Shown one piece after another: positions 35,452-46,764 of a stretch of DNA of 64,000 bases. A program made the translations under genes and the position numbers. The notes beneath the pieces are model-generated. The model saw nothing but the letters and a program-made list of their open reading frames with translations, did no database searches and was not told where the DNA came from. This DNA comes from Reticulascus tulasneorum. Taxonomy: Eukaryota > Ascomycota > Sordariomycetes > Glomerellales > Reticulascaceae. The stretch's first letter is position 1. Each line of letters opens with the position of its first letter. The stretch is from assembly GCA_001557505.1 (NCBI GenBank), contig LSAX01000001.1:1736001-1800000 (forward strand). Direction: 5' to 3'.

Positions 35452-36882
35452 ATGGCTCGCTCAAGACTTGCCGTTGCACGGGCTAGCTCGTCGTTGTCAT
35501 TGCTCAGTTCGACATGCCGGCGTGGAAGCCCATTCGTATCCCGGATGCTAGCTGCCAGCCCATATCTGAGCTTTTCCACGTCTAGACGCTGGCTCAAGGA
35601 TTCCCAAACCTCTGCCAATGGTCTCTCTACAAAAGATCGTTCAAATTGGAAGGAGGCATTGGAAATTCCATCCGGGCTCCAGAAAACTTGCCTGTATGAC
35701 TTCCACATCGACAATGGCGCAAAGATGGTCCCGTTCGCCGGATATCACATGCCGGTGCTCTACTCCTCGCAGAGCCTCGCGGAATCTCACAACTTTACGC
35801 GCAATCAAGCCTCGCTTTTTGACGTCAGTCACATGGTACAGCACAATTTCCTAGGGAAGGACGCTGCGGCGTTCCTGGAAAAGGTTACCCCATCCAGCAT
35901 TGCAGACATGGAGACGGGGCAGAGCAAGCTCACGACATTTCTGTGGCCTGAAACCGGAGGAATTGTGGATGACACGATGGTCACTCGAACCGGGCCGGCA
36001 GAGTTCCATGTTGTCACGAACGGAGCGACACGAGAGAAGGTGTTCAAGTACCTTGTGGAGCAAACCAGTGACTTACAGGTCCACCCTTACGAGGACTTCT
36101 TCTGGGGTGTTCTGTCCAACCCTGGACTCATCGCTATACAAGGTCCCCAGAGCCCGGAGATCCTGCAGGAGCTGATTCCCTCGGATTCTCGCATCGACTT
36201 GAGCCAGATGTACTTTGGCCAGTCTGTAAAGAGCAAGCTCAAGTTCCTACAGAACGAAACATGGGAAGAATCTGATTTCCTCGTAAGCCGTGGAGGCTAC
36301 ACTGGCGAGGACGGATTCGAGCTCTCATTCCGGGACGCTAGCATTGCACCGGCACTCGCTCAGACTATGCTAAAACTCGCGGGGCCGGACAAACTGCGGC
36401 TGGCCGGTCTGGGTCCCCGTGATAGCTTACGGCTTGAGGCCGGTATGTGTTTATATGGACACGACCTGGATGACACGACTACGCCGGTGGAGGCTAGCTT
36501 GTCGTGGATTATTTCACCGGAGCGAAGGAAGAAGGGCGGTTTCCACGGAGCCGATGTCATCACTAAGCAGCTCGTGCCGAAGAGCAAGGGCGGCACGGGT
36601 GTCCAGCGACGTAGAGTCGGCTTTATAGTCGAGGGAGCGCCGGCTAGAGAAGGCGCGGAGATTCATAGCAAGGAGGGCGAGAAGATCGGAGTCATCACCA
36701 GCGGCTCACCTAGCCCGACGTTAGGAAAGAATATTGCCATGGGATATGTTAAGGATGGGTCGCACAAGGCTGGGACACAGCTGGATGTTGTGGTCAGGGG
36801 AAAGAAGAGAGCCGCTACCGTCACCAAAATGCCTTTCGTGCAGAGTAAATACTACAGGGGACCTGCCCAGGCACCTGCATAG
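35452..36882 (+). CDS. GCV1: Aminomethyltransferase, mitochondrial (glycine cleavage T protein)
   Basis: A single exon gives 476 aa. It transfers the methylene group from the aminomethyl-lipoyl arm of H protein to tetrahydrofolate, releasing ammonia, in the mitochondrial glycine decarboxylase complex. The first ~50 residues are Arg/Ser/Ala-rich without acidic residues (MARSRLAVARASSS...), a mitochondrial presequence. The folate-binding GCV_T domain begins with LYDFHIDNGAKMVPFAGY and includes FDVSHM, the Asp of GIVDDTMV, and GGYTGEDGFELSF. The C-terminal barrel domain includes RRRVGFIVEG, GVITSGSPSPTLGKNIAMGYV and the usual VRGKKRAATVTKMPFV-type ending. Length and motifs match the family, and no intron is needed. 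The other glycine cleavage subunits are not in this window. Confidence 0.96.
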   Translation: MARSRLAVARASSSLSLLSSTCRRGSPFVSRMLAASPYLSFSTSRRWLKDSQTSANGLSTKDRSNWKEALEIPSGLQKTCLYDFHIDNGAKMVPFAGYHMPVLYSSQSLAESHNFTRNQASLFDVSHMVQHNFLGKDAAAFLEKVTPSSIADMETGQSKLTTFLWPETGGIVDDTMVTRTGPAEFHVVTNGATREKVFKYLVEQTSDLQVHPYEDFFWGVLSNPGLIAIQGPQSPEILQELIPSDSRIDLSQMYFGQSVKSKLKFLQNETWEESDFLVSRGGYTGEDGFELSFRDASIAPALAQTMLKLAGPDKLRLAGLGPRDSLRLEAGMCLYGHDLDDTTTPVEASLSWIISPERRKKGGFHGADVITKQLVPKSKGGTGVQRRRVGFIVEGAPAREGAEIHSKEGEKIGVITSGSPSPTLGKNIAMGYVKDGSHKAGTQLDVVVRGKKRAATVTKMPFVQSKYYRGPAQAPA

Positions 36883-37749
36883 AACATGTGTACCAATAGC
36901 TTCAACAGTGGTATACCGGAATCCCTAGCATTCGTCTGGCTAGGATATGTCAGATTTTGACCTATTAATCTACATCTTCAAACTAAATCTAGAAGATTTG
37001 TGTTCAATACATTCACGGCATAAGGGCCTCAGATTTCTTGAGGACCAAGCAAAGTGGGATTTGGAGGATGAAGATGTTGCCACGATAACCATGGGAAGCC
37101 ACCACAGGAAGATAATGTATGGCTCCCCTCAAACGAGCGGCATTTGCGTAATCTGGCAACGGATCCTTATTTTATCAATGCTGCAAAACACCTGTTGTGG
37201 TAGGTAGAAAGTGCTTCGAGAGGATGATGTTGCGATGAGTTTTTAGGAGAACTTAAAGAATGCCCTGCAAAAAGTGGTGTTTTCTACGGGGCGCAGGTGC
37301 TTACCTAATGCCACCTAGAATCATACATACGCAGTGTTAAACCAAAACTTCGCAGGTGTCGCAACACAACCACCTTACTAGGTCGCTGAGAAGACTACAA
37401 ATCTGAACGGCAGAGTTACAACTCGTAGCATCAGGTATATCAATAAAGCGAACAAGACAACGCACAGTGCACATTGCAGGCGATTCTTGATAGAGGCCAA
37501 GCAGGACCTAAGCACGTGATCCAGCCGGAACCCGGCCCCGAGAACGCCGACCAAGGAAATAGTTCTGATTGGCCAGCGCAGCTCCAATCCCACGTTGATA
37601 GCTCGGCACCCGTTTACTCTGTTCCAAGGGTACGTCAGCTACCAGCTCGATCAACTGCGCAGCACAGCTTCAGCACGACCCATTCCACCATCCAGACACA
37701 TCTTCTCCGATCTATACTCCAAGATTGGTGGTCGCCGTACTCCAGCAGG
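36883..37749. other. Tandem intergenic region, GCV1 to VPS26
   Basis: These 867 bp hold the GCV1 3' UTR and VPS26 promoter. A CACGTG E-box is at 37513. The frame before the VPS26 ATG stays open for 92 codons but has no family similarity. No gene is supported. Confidence 0.6.
37513..37518. promoter_or_regulatory. RTCACGTG E-box upstream of VPS26
   Basis: On the minus strand the site reads ATCACGTG, a full Cbf1-type match, 232 bp before the ATG. Function is inferred. Confidence 0.35.
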
Positions 37750-38899
37750 ATGTCGTACTTCTTCGCAACCCCGGTGGACATCGACATCGTCCTCGACGAC
37801 GCCGACGACCGGTCCATGGTCGATGTCAAGCTCGACAAGAACCGGCGAGAAAAAGCGCCGCTGTACATGGACGGCGAATCAGTCAAGGGCGCAGTAACCA
37901 TAAGACCCAAAGATGGCAAGCGATTAGAACACACTGGCATCAAAGTCCAATTCATCGGCACCATAGGTAATGGATCCCCACCATTTCCGAGGTCCCCCCC
38001 CCCTCCCCGATTCTTAGGCCTGCCTAACATCGATCTCTTTACTTAGAAATGTTCTTCGACCGCGGCAACCACTACGAATTCCTCTCCCTCGTCCAGGAGC
38101 TCGCCGCACCGGGCGAGCTGCAGCACCCGCAAACCTTCGACTTCAACTTCAAGAACGTCGAGAAGCAGTACGAGAGCTACAACGGCATCAACGTCAAGCT
38201 GCGCTACTTCGTGCGCGTCACCGTCAGCCGGCGCATGGCCGACGTGATCCGCGAGAAGGACATCTGGGTCTACAGCTACCGGATCCCGCCCGAGATGAAC
38301 AGCAGCATCAAGATGGACGTCGGCATCGAGGACTGCCTGCATATCGAGTTCGAGTATTCCAAATCCAAGTATCATCTGAAGGATGTCATTGTGGGCAGGA
38401 TCTATTTCCTGCTCGTGAGGCTGAAGATAAAGCATATGGAGCTGTCGATCATTCGGAGGGAGACGACGGGCGCGGCGCCGAACCAGTATAATGAGAGTGA
38501 GACTCTGGTGCGCTTTGAGGTAGGCTGGGTTTTTGCTTCCTTACAGTGCCGCACAGCTAATGATATTTCTAGATCATGGACGGGTCGCCATCAAGGGGAG
38601 AAACGATACCTATTCGGCTCTTCCTAGGAGGTTTTGACCTGACGCCCACTTTCAGGGATGTCAACAAGAAATTCTCGACAAGATACTACCTCAGTCTAGT
38701 TCTGATTGACGAAGGCAAGCATACCCGGCCAAACACGTGGAGAAGAACTGCGCAGCTAACAGTCGGCTTAGATGCTCGGAGATACTTCAAGCAATCAGAA
38801 ATCATCCTCTTCCGTCAGGCACCCGAAGCCGGTGCTACCCAGGGAGGGATAGTGGCCGCAGCCCCTGAGAACCCTAAATACATGCCGATTCAAACATAG
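37750..38899 (+). CDS. VPS26: Retromer subunit Vps26
   Basis: Four exons, 37750..37966, 38047..38519, 38573..38714 and 38772..38899, give 319 aa. Vps26 is the arrestin-like subunit of the retromer core (with Vps35 and Vps29), which sorts cargo from endosomes to the Golgi. Diagnostic segments are MSYFFATPVDIDIVLDD, PLYMDGESVKG, GIKVQFIGTIEMFFDRGNHYEF, FNFKNVEKQYESYNGINVKLRYFVRVTV, FLGGFDLTPTFRDVNKKFSTRYYLSLVLIDE and DARRYFKQSEIILFRQAPE. The ATG at 37750 matches the conserved N-terminus. Intron 3 (38715-38771, 57 nt) is GC-AG with donor GCAAGC and branch GCTAAC. It is stop-free and in frame, so an unspliced reading would insert 19 residues into the conserved IDEDARRYFKQ block. The gene is convergent with NUP120, with 214 bp between. 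Confidence 0.95.
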
Positions 38900-39113
38900 G
38901 CTGAGTCTAGAGTAGCTTTCGGCTATGATGTACGGAAAGGCAGTCAGTTGTAATTTGCAAGCATGGGACAAGGCGTTGGTTCTCGGTGCAAGGGTCTGGT
39001 TTTGATACAGAACAAGACTTCATTTATAGCCCCGTTTTGCTTTCATGATGATTTCGTGAGGTATCTAATTTCCCGACAAACTTTTGTATAGTGTACATGT
39101 CACCGCACTCCCC

Positions 39114-42100
39114 CTATGAAATATCCATCACAATATCGTCCGCCTCGAATCCGAACTGGTTGTTCTGGATGGCGGCGATTCTGTCCAACTCATCCTGGTA
39201 CTGCTTACGAACGTCTGCAAGCGTCACCACCTTCCGCTTCCCCTGAAAGTTCGCATCTCTCGAGTTTGGCGGGGGCATCTCTTCCGAGAAGATCCACGCC
39301 TGTTTTGGATCTACGCAGCTCAAGGCGTTGATGAGCAGCAAATATTGCTTGGTCACAGGCGTGTCGAGAATATCATCGCCAATCAGCTTATCCGCCTCGC
39401 CGGCATGTTGCAGCTTTTGGATTCGGTCGAGCAGGACCGCTGCTGCGCCTCTGTAATCGTTGTGGTTGATCCTCCATGAATAGAGGATTTGATGATACGG
39501 AATTCCAGACATGACATCCATCGTCGCCTTGCACTTTTGTCCCAGGATTTCGTCGATCGCATCCTGTAATCCCGGGAACGGAAGTGACATGAGTTCGATA
39601 TTATGGTACGAATCGCACATCTTGTCGAGGAGCTTGCGGAGACAGGAGTGTTGCAAGGCCTTGTCCTTCATGGACAACAGGCTGGAATGAGCAACATCGA
39701 AGCGCGACAAGGCGGTCGCGGCATTGAATTGGCGGCTCAGCATCTCAGTCCTCACAACAGCCGCCTCTAGGCTAGAGTGCGAAAACTGAATTGCTAGTCC
39801 GGCGAAATCGACGACGTAGGAGTACGCCTTTGGCTTCTCGAACAGAGACACAATATGGCAATAATACCTGGCTGGACCCTTGTTGAGGAGGTTCCACTCA
39901 GTATCATCCAGAAGGCCACTACTATGACGATCTACTTCAACATCTTGGACGCCTAGGAAAGTTAGTATGGGATGGCCAACGATAACTCTCAGATTTTGTA
40001 CTCACTCATGCCAATTGCCGCTTTTCTAAATTGAATAGCAGCCGAGCCATAGTCCTTCAGAGAGAGGAAGACTCTTCCTTGTACGTAGATAGCAAAGGGG
40101 GTCTGATCACAGTAGGGGATAAGTTCCAGTGCCAAATCAGCTCGTTCTCTCCTGATGAGGGAGCATTGTATAAGTGTCGGCGAAACCTCAATATCGCTGT
40201 CAGCTGCACAGAGATCGGTGACGACATCCGTAATGCTTGTAGCCAACGGCTCATGCCGTACATCCACGAAGCCTAGCAGATGGCCAACATTGCCCTCCAA
40301 CGCTGTGATTTCATGGCTTTCGTCGCTGCTTCGTTTCGAGATGCTTGGGGAACCAGAAAACGAGCCTGGGCGTTCGCCCTTATTCACGGGAACAGTGATC
40401 TCTGTCTTGGCAAGCCATCGGAGCAGCTCTAACCTGCGAAGTGCGTCAAGAAATTGTCGGAAAACGGATCCTACGTCCAATCTCTTGTGGAGCATGTCCT
40501 CTTCCTGCTCCCAGTCAAACTCCATGTGCACCAAGAGCAGGAGTTGACTGAAGCAGATTTTCCATTGCATCTCGATCGTTTCTTGGACCGCCTTAACGAT
40601 AAGTTTCCTTCCAAACTCGGTCAAAGGGTGTCTGACATTTCGACTTCTTGCATCTGCGGTAGCGGAAATCAAGTCGAAAATCTGGGAATAGAGGTCGGAC
40701 GACGCAAGCCGGTAGTTCTGACCCAAGTTGTCAATGACTTGAGCACAGTCTTCGTCGCTAATGCCACGCCAGAACCCAGTTTTGTCAAACATGTACTGAA
40801 TGCGTTCGTAATCGGTTCTTGAGGTCTCCTCAAAAATCTCTGGACGCAGGGCGGCATTGCAAACTTGAAGCATGTTGTCCGAGAAAGCATCAAGAAATCC
40901 AAGTCCAGTGGACAACAGATTTGCTGCATTTTCGGAACCTTCTGCTGGTCGAGATAGGTTGTGAAATAAGCGTTCGACAGCACTGCACTCTCTGATGGCG
41001 GATATGGAATCGGTACAGATTACCCATGTCATGTCTGCATCTGCGTCGAGGACCAGTGAGACAGCTTCTCCTCGCTTCTTGTCCATTTCCAGAAGAAGGC
41101 GGTAGAATCTTCGCCACTGTATCTCACTACTGGCTCTGAACTGTTCATAATCCATACCACCAGACGAGTTGCGGTCCAATGTAGCAGTTGAGGCGATTGC
41201 TGAGCAGATGGAATCTGCCAAACCTCTCTGGCTTCTAGAACTACCTTCTCTGTAAGTCCCTATGTTCTTTTCATATATGCACAGGGCTGTCTCGAGAGTT
41301 GCTTTCGTAAAGCGACCCGGGTATAGTATTAGTTGCAGCCATTTCTCGGTAGCGTCTGTTGGATCGCATGGCCCGGATGTTTGGGCAGTAGCCGTTGCAG
41401 TGTCGATATAAACAGCATTCCAATCATTCTCCCAGGAATCTTCCATGTTCTCCCGATCGATGTTGAGTTGCCGAACTCGATAGATCGTATCGTTTTTCCA
41501 GAGAGTCCACAATTGAATTCCACGGTCTGATGAACTAGACAGCACAAAGTCTGCTAAGATCCACACATCCGACGCAGAAGGAAAAGAGGGGACGAGATGA
41601 ATGTCTGGAAAGGTATCTTCCACATAAATTGTATCCTCATCGTTCGCCTTGATGGTCCAAAACTTGAACTCTCCGGCCCCCACAGGGGAAAACGTCGCGC
41701 ATATCCGTTTGCCAACCCCTTCACCAACGAGTTGAAGAAGGCTTGACTGTGAGGGATCAATCGTCCATTTGCCGATTTCCTGGGGGTTTCGGTTGGCATT
41801 GAGAATATCGCCTGTGAACAGTATTTGCCCGGTTTTGAGGTTCCATATTCGCATGCGATGGTCGAGACAGATCGTGAAGAGGAACATAGCGCCTTCCAAT
41901 CCCAGATCTGTTATTTGAACTGAAGTAGCAGCACTCAACTCCATGTTGATCTTCCCGTATTTGATGGTGTTCTTCCCGTGGAAGGGTATAAAGCTGCGTA
42001 GTCCCCATCCTTGTGCGTTATATATTGTTTCTTTCCATGGCGCGGCAGATGCTTGACAGACAGTTAGCAAGAAGTGTCATAAGGAGGCTATATAAACGCA

Positions 42101-42741
42101 CCATCGTGGCCCTTGATTGCGTCAAGCCTCACTAAACCCCCATCATGCAGCGCGACCACCACCTGGTCGGAACTCGCGGCCACCAAACGATGCGGGTGCT
42201 TGAAACCAAAAGCAGATGGGGTGTACGTTTTTACGGCGTCTGACGGTCCCGACTCGAGTGCTGAGCGTTTCCTGAAGAAATCAGGCCGTAGAGTGAAGGA
42301 GTACAACACATTGGTTTCATCCAACACGAACATACAGAGGGCGTCGTGTTCTCGGGGATCGGCGAACGCAATGCAAGAGGATATAATCGGTACTGAGAAA
42401 CGGAACTTGAGGACAAGCGGCGCATCGGCGGCCTTCTCTTGTCTGCAGACATCAACAGCTCGAACGCTCAACACCATCCCGCCTTCCAGCACCCTCCATA
42501 GAAAGCTTCGGGGTGAGTCGTGCCATTGTCGGTGAAAGACGGACGAAGCCTTAGCCAGGTTATTAAGTTGAAAGGTATTATCGTCGTCACTCAGGTTCTG
42601 ATCATTCGCGCCTTTGCGAATACTGCTTCTTCCATGTGAAGATGGCGAGGGCACTGCGATGTTGGCGACTAAGGCTGTAGAGGAGGGTTCAAGGCTCAGG
42701 CGGGTCTCTTTAAAGATATACTCGGTGTCTCCAGAGTCCAT
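39114..42741 (-). CDS. NUP120: Nucleoporin Nup120/Nup160
   Basis: Three exons on the minus strand, 42102..42741, 40006..42051 and 39114..39952, give 1174 aa. It is a Y-complex (Nup84 complex) scaffold subunit at the nuclear pore. The N-terminal ~450 residues form the family beta-propeller; the segments VALHDGGLVRLDA, LDHRMRIWNLKTGQILFTGDI and the signature FIPFHG block after the first junction are recognisable. The rest is helical solenoid. Introns are 50 and 53 nt with GCTAAC and ACTAAC branch sites. Assignment rests on overall architecture and these blocks; the family diverges fast, so confidence is lower than for enzymes. The gene sits 5' tandem to RAD51 on the same strand and is convergent with VPS26. 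Confidence 0.88.
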
Positions 42742-43203
42742 CTTGACTCCATCCAGTCACTCGTAGCTTGTCGAGAGAAGCGGCCGCTGTGGTTGTTGAT
42801 CGAGAGCGGCGCATTCGTTACTGGCTGTCGCGTCTTTGTTGCAGAAATTCAGTTCGCAAGTGCTGGCGCGGGTACACTAAGCCCAACTCGGCAAACAGCT
42901 ACTCACAGTGCGTATACTCGGTTTTGATATATACGTACTGTACAATCAGCTTCTCAACATTGACGTCTATAGCTCAAGCTACACTTGGTGTTTCAACTTC
43001 TAATTTGCAAAGTTAGGGTCCGAGCTATGTGCTCTACTTGCAGCTATTCTATTAACAATCGAGAGCCCCGATAACCGAGACCAGTACCATAACAACGCCA
43101 AGCCAATGCACATAAATATCATGAGTCGCACTTCATCCCCGTACCAGAATGCTACCGTATCATCCACTATCCTTCGTTCACATCGTCGCCGGACACCTCT
43201 TCA
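42742..43203. other. Intergenic region between NUP120 promoter and RAD51 3' end
   Basis: These 462 bp contain the NUP120 promoter and RAD51 3' UTR. I see no gene. Confidence 0.6.
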
Positions 43204-44360
43204 CTAGTCCTTCTCCACCACGTCTTTAGGAGCGGGGTCTCCGATACCATCTTCATTGATAGCAAAAAGGCAGTCGCTCTCAGGCAGGCAAGGACTGTCG
43301 TAAATCTTGGCGATTCTAGTCTCTGCTCGGCCCTTCTTCAGACTGATTCTTGTGGTGCTGGCGTGGGCAATGATGTTACCGCCGATGGGTTTCTTCGGGT
43401 CAGGGTTGAACATAGCACTCGGGCCGCCATCGACTTGGGCTACAACTTGATTTGTGATTACGACCGCGATGCCAAACTCATCCGCGAGCCGCTGCAAGGT
43501 GCGCATAAATTTCGCAAGATGCATCTGTCTCGAAGAGAGCTCGCCTCGACCAAGAAAGTCGGTTCGGTACAGCGAGGTAGCGCTATCGACGATCAGGAGC
43601 GAGAATCGAGTTTCACACATCATAGCAGCTGCTTGCTGGAGGAGTTGCAGTTGATGATCCGAGTTGTAAGCGCGAGCATACGCCACGTTATCGAGGACTT
43701 CCTCTCCGGACAGACCGAATCTGTTGGCGACGGCAAGCAGTCTCACGGGGCGGAATGTGCCCTCTGTATCAATGTACAGGCACTTCCCCTCCCCGCCACC
43801 CATGTCGAAGGGTAACTGGCAAGTAACTGCGAGGGTATGGCAAATTTGACTCTTTCCTGTACGGAATTCCCCGAAAAGTTCAGTCACTGAACCTGTCTCA
43901 ACACCACCTGCGAGAAGAGTATCCAAGTTCTTTGATCCAGTTGTGATGGAGATGAGCTCACTCCGGCGTTGATGCATGTCGGTCGCAGTCGTGAAACCCA
44001 TTGGGACAAGCTTCGACGCTAAAGAAACTGTTATTGACAGCACGCAGCTTGAGGGCTCAATGAACTTGCCTTCAGCGAGTATTTTAGCAGCCTTTTGCTC
44101 CGAGATTCCCTTCAGTCCTTCCAGAACTCTCCGGGGAGTATATGCAACGGATTCCACTGTATTGAACCCGCCATCGACAACTAGTTGGATGTCACGCTTG
44201 GTCAAGCCAGCAACACCCTAGGGTCTATCAGCAATGCTACGGGACACGCAGTAGGAGAAAAGTTCACCTCTAAAGCGGACAATGGCGTCGGAGCGCCAGG
44301 TCCAGTCATGCCGCTGTCCTCGGCATGGTTATTCCCGTCTTGTTCTTCGACTTGCGTCAT
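43204..44360 (-). CDS. RAD51: DNA repair recombinase Rad51
   Basis: Three exons on the minus strand, 44268..44360, 44070..44217 and 43204..44018, give 351 aa, the usual length for filamentous fungi. Rad51 forms nucleoprotein filaments on single-stranded DNA and catalyses strand exchange in homologous recombination. The N-terminal helix-hairpin-helix region reads [23 protein letters not shown]. Walker A is GEFRTGKS (G130-S137) and Walker B is LLIVDS. The ATP cap and L1/L2 region ([20 protein letters not shown]) and the C-terminal [10 protein letters not shown] block are intact. Intron 2 (44019-44069, 51 nt) is a GC-AG intron with donor AG|GCAAGT. It is stop-free and in frame; splicing restores the invariant [21 protein letters not shown]. 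An RTCACGTG site lies 179 bp upstream of the start. Confidence 0.98.
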
Positions 44361-45741
44361 TATGGTCGCAAGAATCGGAATTAATCACTGGATGGGATTT
44401 TGATCGCACAGCAGCGAGGTTGAAGGAGCGTGGAAAAATACAGGTGTTTGTGGCGACCTGGGGTTTGTTGATCGGAAGCAGGCGCGAACTAAGACGCGTC
44501 GAAAGTGGCCACCGGCTCAGGGCCCGGACTCGCCAACTCACGTGATGGCTGAGTCACCGAGCACTTACACGACAACCACCAACCATTTATCAGCTGCCTT
44601 TGGTCGTGAGGCGGTTCAGGTAATAAATCCTCACGATGCCCTCTCCAAATTTGCCATACTGCTTTATATTACATTGGAGTTTTGGAGCAAGATCTAAAAT
44701 CCTCACAATATAACGTATTTTGAAGAAATATCGAAGTACTGTAGTGTTCATCGATATCTTTCAAGCAACAAAGCCTCCACGAGAAGGAAGTCGCTTCAAG
44801 AATGCAGGCAGTTTGAACAGTTTTAATAGAGATTTCTTTCAGCCGGCTACTTTAGCCCGCCTCATGATCTTCAAACACCAAAGGTCTATATGATCGCATG
44901 ACCAAATGCTGTGTCGGTTGTACGAACTAGCCACTAGATCGCTTATATCATAGAAGCAAAAGGCCATACAATAATGTTTCGAAACCCCAAATCAAATCTT
45001 AACGCAGAATATCCATTGACATCTGATAATTAAGGGTCTACCATTTAACCTTGATGCCTAGTTTTCTAAATGCAAACACTCCGAGTGCAACTGAGCCAGT
45101 ATGGTGGCTTCCATTTCACAGTCCATGTAGTACCTGTTCTAGAAAATAAACAAAATGATGATAGCAGGGCAAATACCAATAGAACTGTGGATATACAGAC
45201 TTACTCTTAACTTCGCCTAGGTCGTCCAGAGCTCGGGCAGTTCACTAAATTCCTAGCTACTACACTCCCCTACTCTTGATAGTTCGAGCATCTGTTCGCA
45301 GGTATAAGCGACCCTCGCATTCTACTCACGGTACATGGCAGCTATTTTACAACACACAACGAGGGTTGGGTCAATTCGAATGAGTTATGAGTTATCAGGG
45401 CACCCGGTTACTAAATTTGTATAACTACCTGTTGTAGCACATTATGATTACCGCTGATGCATACAATTCATTGGTTCACTGGGTAAGAAGCAAGACAGAT
45501 AATTTGTTTATGAGGCACTTTTATTGGAAGATGTGCTAATCTAGTGTACAAAAACAAGTAATACCAAGTGAGGTAGCAGAGGTCGTTGATTAATCTGCTG
45601 CTCCTACTTGTGATCTTTCCATGATCAGTCCTAGCAATTCCACCCGAACACCCCAAGCCGATGCATTTGCCATGCTGATGAAGAAATCCATGCTAAAGCG
45701 ATCTGGCGTTCGTATCACCCATCGATCTTTCGATGATCGAA
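44361..45741. other. AT-rich intergenic region, RAD51 promoter to HSP30 3' end
   Basis: This 1.4-kb stretch is clearly more AT-rich than its surroundings, especially 44630-45600. It carries only short open frames. I looked for tRNA internal boxes and found none. A CACGTG site is at 44539. Confidence 0.6.
44539..44544. promoter_or_regulatory. RTCACGTG E-box upstream of RAD51
   Basis: The sequence TCACGTGA is palindromic and reads ATCACGTG on the minus strand, 179 bp upstream of the RAD51 ATG. Function is inferred. Confidence 0.35.
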
Positions 45742-46413
45742 CTAGTTGATACTGACGCGGCGGATCTCATGCTTGGGAGCCTTGGGAACGCGGACATTCA
45801 GAACGCCGTCCTTCAGGCTGGCAGTAACTGCGTCCTGCTGGATCTGGCCGGGGAAGTTGAAGGTGCGGCTGAATTCACCAATGCTGCGTTCAGAGACCCA
45901 GTACTTGGCCTTGTCGGCGTTCTTCTTCTCGCTAGTCTCCTGAGCGACTTCGGCAACAGTGGTGGCTGGGGTGGCCTCCGCGGTGGTGGAAGCAGTGGAT
46001 TCATCATCTGCAGCTTCTTCGACACTAGCTTGATGGGAGCTCTTGGGAGTGGTGGCTTCCTCTTGCTCGCCGTTCTCCGTAATGGCGCCACTCATCTTGG
46101 TGTCGTCGAGGAGAGCGGCAGGCGGAGTGCCGGAGGTGTAGGATCGAGCAACGCGCCCGCGAATGTGCAGGGTGTGCGGGTCAGTGAACTCGATCGAGAC
46201 ATCGTTCTTGTTCAGGCCGGCCAGCTCGCCGTGGAGTTCATAGGCGTCCTCTACTTCGCGGACGTCAAACTTGGGTTGGAAGGTCGGGACGTGGCTGCGG
46301 TGTTGACGGCCCTGACCTTGTCGAGAGTACTGGTCGAAGTCCTCAAGGAGGCGGAAGAGAGGGGTGAAGGAGGCATCAGAGGAGCCGTAGAGGGTTCGTG
46401 GGAAGAAGGCCAT
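45742..46413 (-). CDS. hsp30: Small heat-shock protein, Hsp30/Hsp20 family
   Basis: A single exon gives 223 aa. It is an alpha-crystallin-domain chaperone that binds unfolding proteins. The N-terminus has the typical SFTPLFRLLEDFDQY segment. The alpha-crystallin domain starts at FQPKFDVREVEDAYELHGELAGL and ends at ASLKDGVLNVRVPKA. It is split by a low-complexity Ala/Glu/Thr-rich insertion of about 75 residues before YWVSERSIGEFSRTF, a layout known from the Neurospora Hsp30 group. The C-terminal IxI-like tail reads RRVSIN. The ATG at 46413 was chosen for the MAFFPR family start. The promoter carries heat-shock elements and a TATA box (separate entries), supporting heat-induced expression. The long open frame antisense to it is a codon-usage shadow. 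Confidence 0.95.
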   Translation of the reverse strand: MAFFPRTLYGSSDASFTPLFRLLEDFDQYSRQGQGRQHRSHVPTFQPKFDVREVEDAYELHGELAGLNKNDVSIEFTDPHTLHIRGRVARSYTSGTPPAALLDDTKMSGAITENGEQEEATTPKSSHQASVEEAADDESTASTTAEATPATTVAEVAQETSEKKNADKAKYWVSERSIGEFSRTFNFPGQIQQDAVTASLKDGVLNVRVPKAPKHEIRRVSIN

Positions 46414-46575
46414 TTTGCGAGTTTGGGTGGTTGGCTTAAGGCTGACTTGCTTAACTATTGTGCGAGAGAGTCTTGAAGATGGTCTGCAGGAAGATTGCAT
46501 ATGGAGGATTTTGCTTGTTGTTTGTTGTGTGTTGTGAGAATAATGGGAAAGACCTTGGGGTGCACTTGAGCGCAG

Positions 46576-46582
46576 ATTTATA
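46576..46582 (-). promoter_or_regulatory. TATA box of HSP30
   Basis: TATAAAT on the minus strand, about 165 bp upstream of the HSP30 ATG and downstream of the heat-shock elements. This is a plausible core promoter position. Confidence 0.55.
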
Positions 46583-46662
46583 GGTATCCAGGAGGCATGC
46601 TGGCAGCTTCTCCGCGTTTCCCGATAAATCGTGGAGATGAGGCAATCATGATTACCAGGTGT

Positions 46663-46680
46663 TTCTAGAAACTTACTGAA
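46663..46680 (-). promoter_or_regulatory. Heat-shock element, proximal
   Basis: TTCtaGAAacTTActGAA consists of four alternating 3-base cores spaced by two, with one mismatch (TTA for TTC). It is 250-267 bp upstream of the HSP30 ATG. Alternating GAA/TTC units of this form bind Hsf1 trimers. Confidence 0.8.
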
Positions 46681-46764
46681 GGTACGCGTACATGTAGGAA
46701 CCTGTATTTGCTTAGTGGTGGTGTAATAGCGACCGCAATGATGATAGCTTCATGATCTGGCAGC

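Noticed and set aside
44630..45600. RIP-degraded transposon in the AT-rich gap between RAD51 and HSP30
   Set aside because: AT enrichment is modest and there is no trace of transposase, terminal repeats or target duplication.
45733..46476. 247-codon open frame antisense to almost all of HSP30
   Set aside because: The Hsp30 strand has a full alpha-crystallin domain and a heat-shock promoter; the antisense frame is a Gly/Leu/Val-rich mirror of its codon use.
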